In this document: positions 55,985 through 64,000 of the stretch, piece after piece
Layout: each line of letters opens with the position of its first letter
How positions within the stretch are numbered: position 1 is the stretch's first letter
NCBI RefSeq assembly: GCF_012163145.1
Contig: NZ_JAAVTX010000001.1
Coordinates: forward strand, 1 to 64,000
Origin: Falsiroseomonas frigidaquae
Lineage (GTDB): Bacteria; Pseudomonadota; Alphaproteobacteria; Acetobacterales; Acetobacteraceae
DNA length: 64,000 nucleotides
Direction of reading: 5' to 3'
Program-made: the position numbers and the translations under genes
Notes under the pieces: generated by a model
Seen by the model: only the letters and a program-made list of their open reading frames with translations
Told to the model about the DNA's origin: nothing
Database searches by the model: none

Positions 55985-57141
55985 GCCGCCATCCTGTCGC
56001 CGAGCCTGTCGAGGAAGGCGCAGCAGGCTTCGAGTTCGGACCGGGCGATCCATTCCTCCGGCTGGTGCGCCTGCGCCACGTCGCCCGGGCCGCAGACCAG
56101 GGTGGCGATGCCGGCATCCTGGAACACGCCCGCCTCCGTCGCGAAGGGCATCCGCCCCACCGGCCCCACCGCGCCGCAATCCTGCGCCAGGGCGACCAGC
56201 GGATGCGCGGCATCCAGGCTCAGCGCCGGCGCCAGGCAGCGCGGGCGGATGCGGAATGCGGCCTCCGGCGCGCGGGCCTGCAGATCGGGCAGCAGCACCT
56301 CGCGGGCGTAATCGGCCAGCGCATCCCGCACCGATTCCGCCGAATCGCCGGGCACGGCGCGCACCTCGAAGACGAATTCGGCGAAGTCGGGGACGATGTT
56401 GAGGATGCTGCCGGCGCGGAAGGTGCCGGTATGGACAGTGGTATGGGGCGGCTCGAAGCCTTCCGCCCGGCGGCCCTCCGCCGCGAAGTGGCGCGCCTTC
56501 GCCTTCAGGAAGGCCACCGCCTCCGCCGCCGCCTCCAGCGCATTGGCGGTGCGGTGCGCCTGGCTGGAATGGCCGGTGCGGCCGGTCACCTCCACTTCCC
56601 AGGAGGCATAGCCCTTATGTGCCACCACGGGCGCCATGCGGCTCGGCTCCCCCACGATGCACAGCGCCGGCGGCGGGCCGTGCTTCGCCAGGCTGTCCAC
56701 CAGCAGCGGGGCACCGGCGAAGGTGGTCTCCTCGTCGAAGGACAGGCAGAGATGGATCGGCCGCGCCAGCTTGCGCGCGGCGAGGCCCGGCACCGCCGCC
56801 ATGACGCAGGCCCAGAAGCCCTTCATGTCCACCGTGCCGCGCGCGGTCAGCCGTCCGTTCGCCTCGCGCAGGGTAAAGGGGTCCGCCGCCCAGTCCTGGC
56901 CCTCCACCGGTACGCAATCGGCATGTGCCGACAGCGCCACGCCGCCGGCCACCGCGGGCCCGATCACCGCATGCAGCGCCGCCTTCTGGCCCGTGGCGTC
57001 CGGCACCAGCCGGGATGCCACGCCATGGCTGGCGAGTTCGGCCTGTACGAATTGCACCAGGCCGAGGTTGCTGCGCGCGCTGGTCGTATCGAAGGCCACC
57101 AGTCGCGCGAGCATCCCGACCACGTCGGTTTCCGCCGCCAT
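55981..57141 (-). CDS. argE: ArgE/DapE-family deacylase (acetylornithine deacetylase-like)
   Basis: 386 residues of the M20A family: VALSAHADCVPVEGQDW (zinc His and Asp), RGTVDMKGF, SFDEETTFAG (catalytic acid and ligand), VGEPSRMAPVVAHKG and a late GDVAQAHQPEEW histidine. The sequence fits acetylornithine deacetylase, but operon context (Bug receptor upstream, aspartoacylase-like and aspartate dehydrogenase downstream) argues for a catabolic N-acyl amino acid substrate. Confidence 0.87.
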   Translation of the reverse strand: MAAETDVVGMLARLVAFDTTSARSNLGLVQFVQAELASHGVASRLVPDATGQKAALHAVIGPAVAGGVALSAHADCVPVEGQDWAADPFTLREANGRLTARGTVDMKGFWACVMAAVPGLAARKLARPIHLCLSFDEETTFAGAPLLVDSLAKHGPPPALCIVGEPSRMAPVVAHKGYASWEVEVTGRTGHSSQAHRTANALEAAAEAVAFLKAKARHFAAEGRRAEGFEPPHTTVHTGTFRAGSILNIVPDFAEFVFEVRAVPGDSAESVRDALADYAREVLLPDLQARAPEAAFRIRPRCLAPALSLDAAHPLVALAQDCGAVGPVGRMPFATEAGVFQDAGIATLVCGPGDVAQAHQPEEWIARSELEACCAFLDRLGDRMAA

Positions 57142-57213
57142 CCGCGAGAATCTCCCTTGCCTTCACTCTATACGGCACGGGAACGGGCGCAAATCCGGGC
57201 CAATACCGTGTCT

Positions 57214-58173
57214 CTACTGGGCCAGGCCGAGGTCGCGCAGCACGGTCCGGTTCATCTCGCTTTCGGCGGCGAAGCGGGTGCGGAAGGCGGCGCCGGGCAG
57301 GTAGCGCGGCACCGCGTTCAGCCGCTCGGCCGCCTGGCGGAAGCTGTCGCTGGCCACCGCGCTGGCGCAGGCCCGCTCCAGCGCCGCGGCGGCCGCATCC
57401 GGCATGCCGGCCGGCCCGACCAGCCCGCCGGCGGAGCTGCCCTCGATCGGGTGGCCGAGCTCCGCCACCGTCGGCACCTGCGGCAGCGCCGTCATCCGTT
57501 CGGCGCCGAACACCGCCAGCATGGGCAGGTTGTTGTTGGTGGGGATCGAGGGGCTTTCGACGAAGACCTGGATCTGCCCGCCTAGTGCCGCGGTGGCCAT
57601 CGGCCCGGCGCCGGTGAAGGGCACATGCAGCCCATCCACCCCCGCCGCCTTCAGCAGCGCCGCCATCAGGATGTGCTGCGTGCTGCCCTGGCCGGGCGAG
57701 CCATAGACCAGCGCCTCCTTCCCCGATTTCGCGTGGGCGATCATGCCGGCGAAATCCTGGAACGGCGCGCCGCGCCCGGCCACCAGCACCTGAGGGTTGT
57801 CATAGACCAGGCAGACGAAGCGGAAGCTGTTCAGCGCGTAGGACAAGGATTGCAGATGCGGCTGCGCCGTCAGCGGGTTGTTCGGCGACATGCCGATCGT
57901 GTAGCCATCGGCCGCCGCGCGGGCGACCTGCGCATCGCCGATGGTACCCGCCGCGCCGCCGCGGTTGACGATCACCACGGTCTGGCCGAGCATCCGGCTG
58001 AGTTCAGGCTGCAGGGCGCGGGCCATCAGGTCCGTATTGCCACCGGGCGGATAGGGCACGACCATCTGCACCGGGCGGGACGGGTAGCTGTCCTGCGCCC
58101 AGGCGCCGCCGGTATTCACTTGATGGGCCACGGCCAGCAGCAGCCCGAAGGCCAGGGCAATCTTGGTCTTCAT
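57214..58173 (-). CDS. Bug-type TTT solute-binding protein
   Basis: 319 residues. Signal peptide (MKTKIALAFGLLLAVAHQVN...AWAQ), then VQMVVPYPPGGNTDLMARAL and VVIVNRGGAAGTIGDAQVAR. First gene of the minus-strand group ending in nadX, 72 bases ahead of the ArgE-like gene. Its ligand is probably the acylated dicarboxylic amino acid consumed by the operon, which is inference. Confidence 0.9.
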   Translation of the reverse strand: MKTKIALAFGLLLAVAHQVNTGGAWAQDSYPSRPVQMVVPYPPGGNTDLMARALQPELSRMLGQTVVIVNRGGAAGTIGDAQVARAAADGYTIGMSPNNPLTAQPHLQSLSYALNSFRFVCLVYDNPQVLVAGRGAPFQDFAGMIAHAKSGKEALVYGSPGQGSTQHILMAALLKAAGVDGLHVPFTGAGPMATAALGGQIQVFVESPSIPTNNNLPMLAVFGAERMTALPQVPTVAELGHPIEGSSAGGLVGPAGMPDAAAAALERACASAVASDSFRQAAERLNAVPRYLPGAAFRTRFAAESEMNRTVLRDLGLAQ

Positions 58174-58256
58174 GTTGGTTCCCCCGAGTGATCTTCTTCT
58201 CGGGGAACGCTTGCCCGCAGGGCCCGGCCGGTCAAGGCCGCCGCGGCGTGGCGAGG

Positions 58257-59006
58257 TCAGCGGGCGGCGCGGGCTTCCGCCACCAGCCGCTCCAGCGTCG
58301 GCAGGTCCACCGCGCCGGGCACCAGGGTGCGGCCGATCACCATGGCGGGCGTGCCCTCGATGCCCAGCGACTGGGCCAGCGCCATGTTCCCCTGGATGCG
58401 CTCCGCCACCGCCGGGTCGTCCATGTCCCGCCGCAGCCGCGCCCAGTCCAGCCCCGCGCGCTCAGCCTGCTGCCGCAGCACAGGCTCCGTCGGCTCGCCG
58501 CGCAGCGCCATCAGCGCGTCGTACAGCCGGCCATAGCCACCCTGCCGCTGCGCCGCGAGCAAGGCGCGGGAGGCGAGCACGCTGTTCGGGCCGAGGATCG
58601 GCAGATCCTTCATCACCACGCGCAGGTTGGGGTCGCGGCGGATCAGCGCCTCCATCGTCGGATGCAGCTGCTTGCAGTAGCCGCAGCGGGCATCGAAGAA
58701 CTCCACCAGGGTCACGTCGCCCTGCGGGTTGCCCTTCACCGGGTCCGCCGCATCGCGGAACAGCGCGGCCTCCTGCGCGCCGATCGCGTCGCGCTGCGCC
58801 GTGGCGCGGGCAGCCTGCTCGGCGGCCTCCAGCCCGCCAATGGCGTCGCGCAGGATGGTCGGGTCCTGGCGCAGCGCCTGGCGCAGGATCTCAACGATCT
58901 CGGCGCGCTGGGCGGAGGTGAAGCCCTGGGTCCAGCCCGTGACAGGCAGGGCCAGGGCCAGCAGCAGGGCCGCGGCCCGGATCATTCGGCGCATCTGTGT
59001 CCTCAT
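58257..59006 (-). CDS. DsbA-family thiol-disulfide oxidoreductase
   Basis: 249 residues. Signal peptide (MIRAAALLLALALPVTGWTQG), an N-terminal helical region, then a thioredoxin fold with EFFDARCGYCKQLHP (CGYC) and GTPAMVIGRTLVPG cis-proline loop. This is the Com1/ScsC-like branch of periplasmic DsbA proteins. Its ATG overlaps the stop of the M48 protease upstream (ATGA), so the two are translationally coupled. Confidence 0.9.
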   Translation of the reverse strand: MRTQMRRMIRAAALLLALALPVTGWTQGFTSAQRAEIVEILRQALRQDPTILRDAIGGLEAAEQAARATAQRDAIGAQEAALFRDAADPVKGNPQGDVTLVEFFDARCGYCKQLHPTMEALIRRDPNLRVVMKDLPILGPNSVLASRALLAAQRQGGYGRLYDALMALRGEPTEPVLRQQAERAGLDWARLRRDMDDPAVAERIQGNMALAQSLGIEGTPAMVIGRTLVPGAVDLPTLERLVAEARAAR

Positions 59007-60409
59007 CGGCGTTGCGGCAGGTTCTCGGGCTGGGCGGCGTTGCGCAGGTCCTGCGCCCGCAGCCGCTGCGGGCCGGCGGGCAGCGCCTCGGCGGCGCGGG
59101 TGGCCAGCGTCCGGGCGCTGCGCGGGTCGCCCAGCAGCAGCGCCTCCTCCGCCAAGGCGAGGTCGGCCTGCGGCATGTTGCCCAGCCTGCCCTGCGCCAC
59201 GGCCATCTGGCGCCAGACGAAGGGGCTCTCGCGCTCCGTCCGCAAGGTCGCCTCCAGCTCCTTCACCGCCTCACGCAGCTGGGCGGGCTGGCCGAGCTCG
59301 ATCAGCACGCGGGCATGGCTCAGGCGGATCATCGGCTCATCCGGGGCCAGCCGGGCGGCACGGGCATAGGGCGCCAGCGCCTCCGCCGGGCGATGGCCCT
59401 CGAACAGGATCTGGCCCTTGAGTTCGTTCAGCCAGGGGCTGTTCGGCGCCTCCGCGATCAGCCCATCCACCATCGCCACCGCCTCCGGGATGCGGCCGGA
59501 GCGGAATTGCGCGATGGTCCGTGCGTAGCGGGCCGGGGCGGAGGCATCGCTCGCAGGATAGCGGCGCCAGGTCATGGCGGGCGGGTCGATGAAGCCATCC
59601 AGCTTCGCCCGCACCATGGCAAAGCTCTCCTCGAAGCCCGGCGGGGGCGGCGCATTGGCGTGGCGGGACCGGGCGATATGCTCGCGGGCGAATTCCAGCC
59701 GGTCGCGGGACAGCGGGTGGGTGCGGAAATACGGGTCCTGCCTGCCGACCGCGAGCAGTTCCTGTTCCAGCAGCTTCTCCAGCAGCGACTCCATGCCGCG
59801 GGAGGACCAGCCGAGCCGGTCCAGATAGGTTACCGCCGCCTGGTCCGCGGATTGTTCCTGGCTGCGGGTGAAGGCGTAGAATTCGCCCATGGCGCTGGCC
59901 TGGCCGCCCAGCATGCCGGCCATCAGGGCGCCCGACTGGCCCGAGGCCGCGGCCGCCGCGCCGCCCAGCAGCATGGCGGCGACGGAGCGCAGCATGGCCG
60001 CGCGCATCTCATCCGGCAGCCGCGCCAGGTGGCCGCCGGCGATGTGGCCGGTCTCATGCGCCAGCACGCCGATCAACTCCCGCACCGATCCGGCCTGCTG
60101 GATCAGGCCGGTGTGGATGAACAGCCGGTTGCCGGTGCTGACGAAGGCGTTTATGGCGCGGTTCTGGATCAGCGTGATCCGAACCAGTCCGGGATCCACG
60201 CCCGCCGTGCGGAACAGCGGGTGGGACAGGCGGCGGACCAGGTTTTCGGTCTCCGCATCCCGGATGGTGACGATCCGCTGCGAGGCCGACTGCGCCGCGG
60301 CCATTCCGGGGGCGACCAGCGCGACGAGAAGGGCGAGGACGACCAGGATGACGACCAGCTTGGTGCCGGGGATCGAGCCGGTGGGCGAGAAGGCCATGGA
60401 GCGCGACAT
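59003..60409 (-). CDS. M48-family metalloprotease with C-terminal TPRs (BepA-like)
   Basis: 468 residues. Membrane or signal segment (LVVILVVLALLVALVAPGMAAAQ), zinc site VLAHETGHIAGGHLARL, third ligand in RSQEQSADQAAVTYLDRLG, and TPR helices in the last 180 residues. BepA-type periplasmic proteases act on outer-membrane protein assembly. The coupling with a DsbA-like protein fits envelope quality control. The start overlaps the start codon of the divergent GGT-like gene; ATG at 60397 is an alternative. Confidence 0.9.
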   Translation of the reverse strand: MSRSMAFSPTGSIPGTKLVVILVVLALLVALVAPGMAAAQSASQRIVTIRDAETENLVRRLSHPLFRTAGVDPGLVRITLIQNRAINAFVSTGNRLFIHTGLIQQAGSVRELIGVLAHETGHIAGGHLARLPDEMRAAMLRSVAAMLLGGAAAAASGQSGALMAGMLGGQASAMGEFYAFTRSQEQSADQAAVTYLDRLGWSSRGMESLLEKLLEQELLAVGRQDPYFRTHPLSRDRLEFAREHIARSRHANAPPPPGFEESFAMVRAKLDGFIDPPAMTWRRYPASDASAPARYARTIAQFRSGRIPEAVAMVDGLIAEAPNSPWLNELKGQILFEGHRPAEALAPYARAARLAPDEPMIRLSHARVLIELGQPAQLREAVKELEATLRTERESPFVWRQMAVAQGRLGNMPQADLALAEEALLLGDPRSARTLATRAAEALPAGPQRLRAQDLRNAAQPENLPQRR

Positions 60410-61883
60410 GGCGCCCAGCCTAGCGCGATCGGCGCCCTCGGCCCACCCCGAGGCTTGTAACGCCCGCCGCCCCACACGCGGCTTCGCCGCGATGGCCCTG
60501 CTGCCGGTGCTGGCCGCTTGCGGTGGGCTGGATGGGGTGACGACGGCCGGGCCCGAGATCGGGCAGGATGGCTTCGTGCGCGGCTTCCTCGGCGGCGTCG
60601 CGGCGGAGGAACCACGTGCGGCGCTGATCGCCCGCAACGTGCTCGCGGCCGGCGGTTCGGCGGCGGATGCGGCGGTGGCGGCCGGATTCGCACTGTCCGT
60701 CACCCTGCCGTCGCGCGCCGGACTCGGCGGCGGCGGCGCCTGCCTGCTGTATGTGCCGAGCCGCAACGAGGTCGAGGCCATCGTCTTCCCGCCCGGCCCG
60801 CGCGCCGCGGTGCCGGCCGGTGCCGACCGCCCGGCCGCCGTGCCGCTGATGGCGCGCGGCCTGTTCGCCCTGCATGCCCGCGCCGGCCGCCGGCCTTTCG
60901 AGGAGTTGATCGCCCCGGCCGAGCAGGCCGCGCGCTTCGGCACCGAGGTCAGCCGCGCCTTCGCCGCCGACATCGCCGCCGTCGCCGGGCCGCTGTTCGC
61001 CGACCCGGGCGCCGCCGCCGCCTTCGCCGGTCCCGGCGGCCAGCCGCTGGCCTCCGGCGCGCGGATGACCCAGGCGGATCTCGGCAGCACCCTGGCGACG
61101 CTGCGGACCGCCGGCGTCGGCGACCTGCACCAGGGCGCGCTGGCCCGGCGCATGGAGGAAACCTCCCGCGCCGCCGGCGGCATGCTGACTGTGCCTGAAA
61201 TGCGGGAGGCGGTGCCACAGGTGGTGCCGGCGCTGCAGGCGAGCCTGGGCAATGACGTGGTGTCCTTCCTGCCGCCGCCGGCCGATGGCGGGCTGGCCGC
61301 CGCCGCCGCCTTCGCCGCGCTGCAGACCGGCACCGCCGCGCCGGCCGCCGCCGCGCGGGGCGAGGCGGTGGCCGCCGCCTGGCGCGCGCGCGGCGGTGCG
61401 CCGATGACGCTGCTGGCCGCCGCCGACCTGCCGGCCGCCGGGCTGGGGATGCTGCCGGCCTCCACCGGGCTCGCGGTGTTCGACCGCGAGGGCATGGCGG
61501 TGACCTGCGCCTTCACCATGAACAATCTGTTCGGCACCGGGCGCATCGCCCCGGGCACCGGCGTGCTGCTGGCCGCGGCGCCGGGCATCGGCCAGGTGCA
61601 GCCGGCGCTGCTCTCGGCCGGGCTGGTGCACAGCCCCAACCTGCGCGCCTTCCGCGCCGCCGCCGCCGGCAGCGGCCAGCAGGCGGCGCCGATGGCGGTG
61701 GCGCTGCCGCTGTCCCAGGTGATGCGCGGCGTCGCCGCGGCGCAGGCAGCCGGCCTGGCGCCGGAGCCGGGCCGCACCCAGCTGCTGTCCTGCCCGCGCT
61801 ACCTGCCGGGGGATTCCACGACCTGCCAGGCGGCAACGGACCCGCGCGGCGCCGGCCTCGCCGTGGGCGCGGTGGACCCATGA
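60408..61883 (+). CDS. Gamma-glutamyltransferase-like lipoprotein, altered active site
   Basis: 491 residues from an ATG with GGAG six bases upstream; a later ATG at 60492 leaves too short a signal. The leader ARRPTRGFAAMALLPVLAAC ends in a lipobox (LAAC). The body follows GGT ([52 protein letters not shown]) but is shorter than typical GGT. The autocatalytic Thr-Thr-His-x-Ser motif appears as STGLAVFD, so classic processing may be lost. Possible roles: a divergent amidohydrolase or an inactive family member. Confidence 0.8.
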   Translation: MAPSLARSAPSAHPEACNARRPTRGFAAMALLPVLAACGGLDGVTTAGPEIGQDGFVRGFLGGVAAEEPRAALIARNVLAAGGSAADAAVAAGFALSVTLPSRAGLGGGGACLLYVPSRNEVEAIVFPPGPRAAVPAGADRPAAVPLMARGLFALHARAGRRPFEELIAPAEQAARFGTEVSRAFAADIAAVAGPLFADPGAAAAFAGPGGQPLASGARMTQADLGSTLATLRTAGVGDLHQGALARRMEETSRAAGGMLTVPEMREAVPQVVPALQASLGNDVVSFLPPPADGGLAAAAAFAALQTGTAAPAAAARGEAVAAAWRARGGAPMTLLAAADLPAAGLGMLPASTGLAVFDREGMAVTCAFTMNNLFGTGRIAPGTGVLLAAAPGIGQVQPALLSAGLVHSPNLRAFRAAAAGSGQQAAPMAVALPLSQVMRGVAAAQAAGLAPEPGRTQLLSCPRYLPGDSTTCQAATDPRGAGLAVGAVDP

Positions 61884-61887
61884 TCGC

Positions 61888-61960
61888 ATGGCGCTGAAGG
61901 TTGGCCTGAGCGCATGGCGCTGAAGATTGGCAAAAGCGCATGGCGCTGAAGATTGGACGG
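61888..61960 (+). repeat. Three tandem 26-bp copies of a gene start
   Basis: The sequence GCATGGCGCTGAAG-TTGG recurs with ATG at 61888, 61914 and 61940. The spacing of 26 bases is not a multiple of three, so only the last ATG opens the aminotransferase. The two upstream copies each encode an 11-residue peptide (MALKVGLSAWR and MALKIGKSAWR), and each ends on a TGA within the next copy. Confidence 0.9.
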
Positions 61961-63109
61961 GGGGCGGAAGCGCCGCCCTTCCTGGTGATGGACGTGATCG
62001 CGGCCGCCAATGCGCGCGCCGCCAGCCTGCCCGCCGGCGCCCCCGGCGTGCTGCGGATGGAGGTCGGCCAGCCTGGCAACGGCGCGCCGCGCGGGGCGGA
62101 GGAAGCCGCCATCCGCGCGCTGCAGTCGCGCCGGCCGATGGGCTATACGGAGGCCTTCGGCCTCGCCTCGCTGCGCGCCCGCATCGCCCGGCACTACCAG
62201 GACAGCTACGGCGTGACGGTGGCGCCGGCACGGATCGCGGTGACGGTGGGGGCCTCCGGCGCCTTTCCGCTGGCCTTCCTGGCGGCCTTCGACGTGGGCG
62301 ACCGCATCGCCATGGCGGCGCCCTTCTACCCGCCCTATGCCAATATCCTGACCACGCTCGGCATGGTGCCGCAGCTGCTGGCCTGCGATGCCGGCACCCG
62401 CTTCCAGCCGACGCTGGCGATGCTGGAGAAGCTGGACCCGCTGCCCGCCGGGCTGATCGTCGCCAGCCCCTGCAACCCGGCCGGCACGATGCTGGCGCCG
62501 GAGGAACTGGCCGCCATCGCCCGCTGGTGCCACGCGAACGGGGTGCGGCTGGTCTCGGACGAGATCTATCACGGGCTGTCCTGGGGCACCGTCGCCGAGA
62601 GCTCCGCGGCGGCGTTCAGCGACAGCGCCATCGTGGTGAACAGCTTCTCCAAGTATTTCTGCATGACCGGCTGGCGGATCGGCTGGCTGCTGCTGCCGGA
62701 GGATCTGTGCCGGCCGGTGGAATGCCTGGCGCAGAACCTGTTCATCAGCGCGCCCCACATCGCCCAGGTCGCCGCCGAGGCCGCCTTCGACTGCACGGCG
62801 GAGCTGGAGGCGAACAAGGACGGCTACCGCCGCGCCCGCGCCGCCCTGCTGGAAGGCCTGCCGCAGGCCGGCTTCGACCGTATCGCCGCCGCCGATGGCG
62901 CCTTCTACCTGTGGTGCGACATCGGGCACCTCAGCAATGACAGCCTGGATTTCTGCGCCCGGATGCTGGAGGGCGCCGATATCGCCGCCTCCGCAGGCGT
63001 CGATTTCGACCGTGAACGCGGCCACCGCTTCCTGCGCTTCAGCTATTGCGGGGCGGAAGCGGAGATGGTGCAGGCGCCGGCGCGGCTGAAGGCCTGGCTG
63101 CGGCGCTGA
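61940..63109 (+). CDS. PLP-dependent aminotransferase, class I/II
   Basis: 389 residues. Motifs: MEVGQPGNGAPRGAEEAAI, TVGASGAFPLAFLAAF, ASPCNPAGTMLAPEEL, LVSDEIYHGLSWG and the PLP lysine in NSFSKYFCMTGWRIGW, with the C-terminal arginine RFLRFSYCG. Substrate probably an aspartate- or aromatic-type amino acid; not resolvable. The start lies in the third copy of a tandem repeat and has no Shine-Dalgarno site of its own, so translation may depend on coupling through the overlapping short upstream frames. Confidence 0.88.
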   Translation: MALKIGRGAEAPPFLVMDVIAAANARAASLPAGAPGVLRMEVGQPGNGAPRGAEEAAIRALQSRRPMGYTEAFGLASLRARIARHYQDSYGVTVAPARIAVTVGASGAFPLAFLAAFDVGDRIAMAAPFYPPYANILTTLGMVPQLLACDAGTRFQPTLAMLEKLDPLPAGLIVASPCNPAGTMLAPEELAAIARWCHANGVRLVSDEIYHGLSWGTVAESSAAAFSDSAIVVNSFSKYFCMTGWRIGWLLLPEDLCRPVECLAQNLFISAPHIAQVAAEAAFDCTAELEANKDGYRRARAALLEGLPQAGFDRIAAADGAFYLWCDIGHLSNDSLDFCARMLEGADIAASAGVDFDRERGHRFLRFSYCGAEAEMVQAPARLKAWLRR

Positions 63110-63113
63110 AACC

Positions 63114-63584
63114 CTACGGGATTTCCCGGATCAGCGCCGCCAACTGGTCGATGGCGGTGCCCCAACCCTGCTGGAACCCCAGTTCGTCATGCCGGCGGCT
63201 ATCGGCCGCGTTCCGGTGCAGCACACGGGCGGCATAGCGGGTGCCATCCGCCTCGGCCGCGAAGCTGATGATGGCGGTCAGCGCCAGCCATGGCTCCGTC
63301 GGCCGCCAGCCCTCGGCCAGGGTCGTCGTCCATACCAGCCGCTGCTCCGGGATGATGTCGAGGAAGCAGGCCTCGACATGCGGCTTGAAGTCCCCTTCCC
63401 CCTCGCGCATCCGCGTCTCGAAGCCACCGCCGGGGCGCAGGTCCAGCTTGATGACCTTGCATTCGATCGGCCGGGGTATCCACCACCGCGCCAGATGCTC
63501 CGGCCTGCTCCAGGCCTTCCAGACCTTGGCCGGCGCGGCGTTGATGAAGCGGGAGATCGACAATTCGTTGCTGGCGGTGGTCAT
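63114..63584 (-). CDS. AHSA1/SRPBCC-domain protein
   Basis: 156 residues: SISRFINAAPAKVWKAWSRPEHLARWW at the N-terminus, GGGFETRM and the C-terminal ELGFQQGWGTAIDQLAALI helix are typical of the Aha1-like SRPBCC fold with a hydrophobic ligand cavity. Its ATG overlaps the stop of the ArsR gene (ATGA). Such ArsR-AHSA1 pairs are common and appear to form a regulated unit of unknown ligand. Confidence 0.9.
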   Translation of the reverse strand: MTTASNELSISRFINAAPAKVWKAWSRPEHLARWWIPRPIECKVIKLDLRPGGGFETRMREGEGDFKPHVEACFLDIIPEQRLVWTTTLAEGWRPTEPWLALTAIISFAAEADGTRYAARVLHRNAADSRRHDELGFQQGWGTAIDQLAALIREIP

Positions 63585-63925
63585 GCGGCATCGTCCTCCG
63601 ACATCTCGTTTTCCACATAGGCGGCAAGCCGATCGGTGCTGGCCCGCCAGAGCGCAAGCTGTTCGGCGAGCCACGCCTCCGTCTCCAACAGACGCTCCGG
63701 CCGGATGCGGCAGGTGCGGATGCGGCCCTGCTTCTCGGTCACGATCAGCCTGCTGTCCTCCAGCACGCGCAGATGCTTGAGGAAGGCGGGCAGCCCCATG
63801 GCGAAGGGTTGGGCGAGCTGCTTGACCGGCGCAGGGCCCGACATCAGGCGCGTGACCACGGCCCGCCGGGTCCGGTCGGCGAGCGCATGGAAGGCCGCGT
63901 CGAAGCCGGAAGCATGGTTCTCCAT
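63581..63925 (-). CDS. ArsR-family transcriptional regulator
   Basis: 114 residues. Winged helix with HALADRTRRAVVTRLMSGPAPVKQLAQPFAMGLPAFLKHLRVLEDSRLI in order (seen in pieces), without the metal-binding cysteines of ArsR proper. ATGs at 63925, 63937 and 63961 are possible; 63925 fits the family N-terminus MENHASGFDAAFHALADRTR. Directly upstream of and coupled to the AHSA1 gene, which it should control. Confidence 0.88.
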   Translation of the reverse strand: MENHASGFDAAFHALADRTRRAVVTRLMSGPAPVKQLAQPFAMGLPAFLKHLRVLEDSRLIVTEKQGRIRTCRIRPERLLETEAWLAEQLALWRASTDRLAAYVENEMSEDDAA

Positions 63926-64000
63926 CCGGCGAACCATAGCCCTCAGTTCGCCGATCGGCAAACCATCATGCGACGCCGAGGGGAGTCCCCCAGCCGCTGC

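Overview
The window is GC-rich (roughly 70 percent by eye), densely coding DNA that reads like a chromosomal segment of an aerobic alphaproteobacterium, most likely an Acetobacteraceae member of the Roseomonas type. The evidence is four Bug-type periplasmic binding proteins of the tripartite tricarboxylate (TTT) class, each next to its own catabolic genes, many twin-arginine leaders, KdpFABC-DE, a glnB-glnA pair, and short ATGA/GTGA overlaps between genes. Taxonomy is inference; no rRNA is present. One tRNA (His, GTG) lies at 52434-52507.

Layout. 236-4035: an OhrR/MarR-type regulator divergent from two alpha/beta hydrolases and a BenE-type permease, with a duplicated bipartite operator in the divergent promoter. 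4136-9621: an IclR regulator, two Bug receptors, a GST, a BKACE (DUF849) enzyme and a metallo-beta-lactamase-fold hydrolase, which looks like an unassigned carboxylate or beta-keto acid pathway. 9760-10490: a lytic transglycosylase broken by a frameshift. 10512-14622: an IclR-amidase pair divergent from a Bug receptor and a cyclase-family hydrolase. 15064-18159: a globin-coupled chemoreceptor-like gene interrupted by one in-frame TAG, followed by a triple-PAS diguanylate cyclase.

18215-32695 is the most interesting region, an iron-acquisition island. It holds a PiuC hydroxylase and Fiu-type catecholate TonB receptor, a flavin hydroxyacid oxidase, an M20 amidohydrolase, an MFS exporter, a 2,3-dihydroxybenzoate-AMP ligase (EntE/DhbE-like), a free-standing aryl carrier protein, an EntF-like single-module NRPS (C-A-T-TE with a serine specificity code), a cytochrome b561 and a YncE-like beta-propeller protein. 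Four similar AT-rich Fur-box-like sites precede its transcription units. No dihydroxybenzoate synthesis genes, MbtH-like protein or phosphopantetheinyl transferase are visible, so the system is either split across the genome or fed by an external catechol.

32877-40796: kdpFABC with kdpD and kdpE; KdpD carries an unusual internal tandem repeat. 40812-48187: sensor kinases and small-molecule hydrolases. 48297-50404: glnB-glnA with a clear terminator and a candidate sigma-54 promoter. 50760-53324: aminotransferase, cytidine deaminase, tRNA-His and a short-chain dehydrogenase. 54138-58173: aspartate dehydrogenase, an aspartoacylase-like hydrolase, an ArgE-like deacetylase and a Bug receptor, plausibly an N-acyl-aspartate degradation unit. 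58257-61883: a DsbA-like protein, an M48 protease with TPRs and a gamma-glutamyltransferase-like lipoprotein. 61940-63925: an aminotransferase preceded by a triplicated 26-bp start region, then an AHSA1/ArsR pair.

A recurrent theme is short tandem duplication inside or at the edge of genes (6086, 12048, 27085, 38965, 61888). Starts were moved from the longest reading frame where a ribosome binding site, overlap or family length argued for it.
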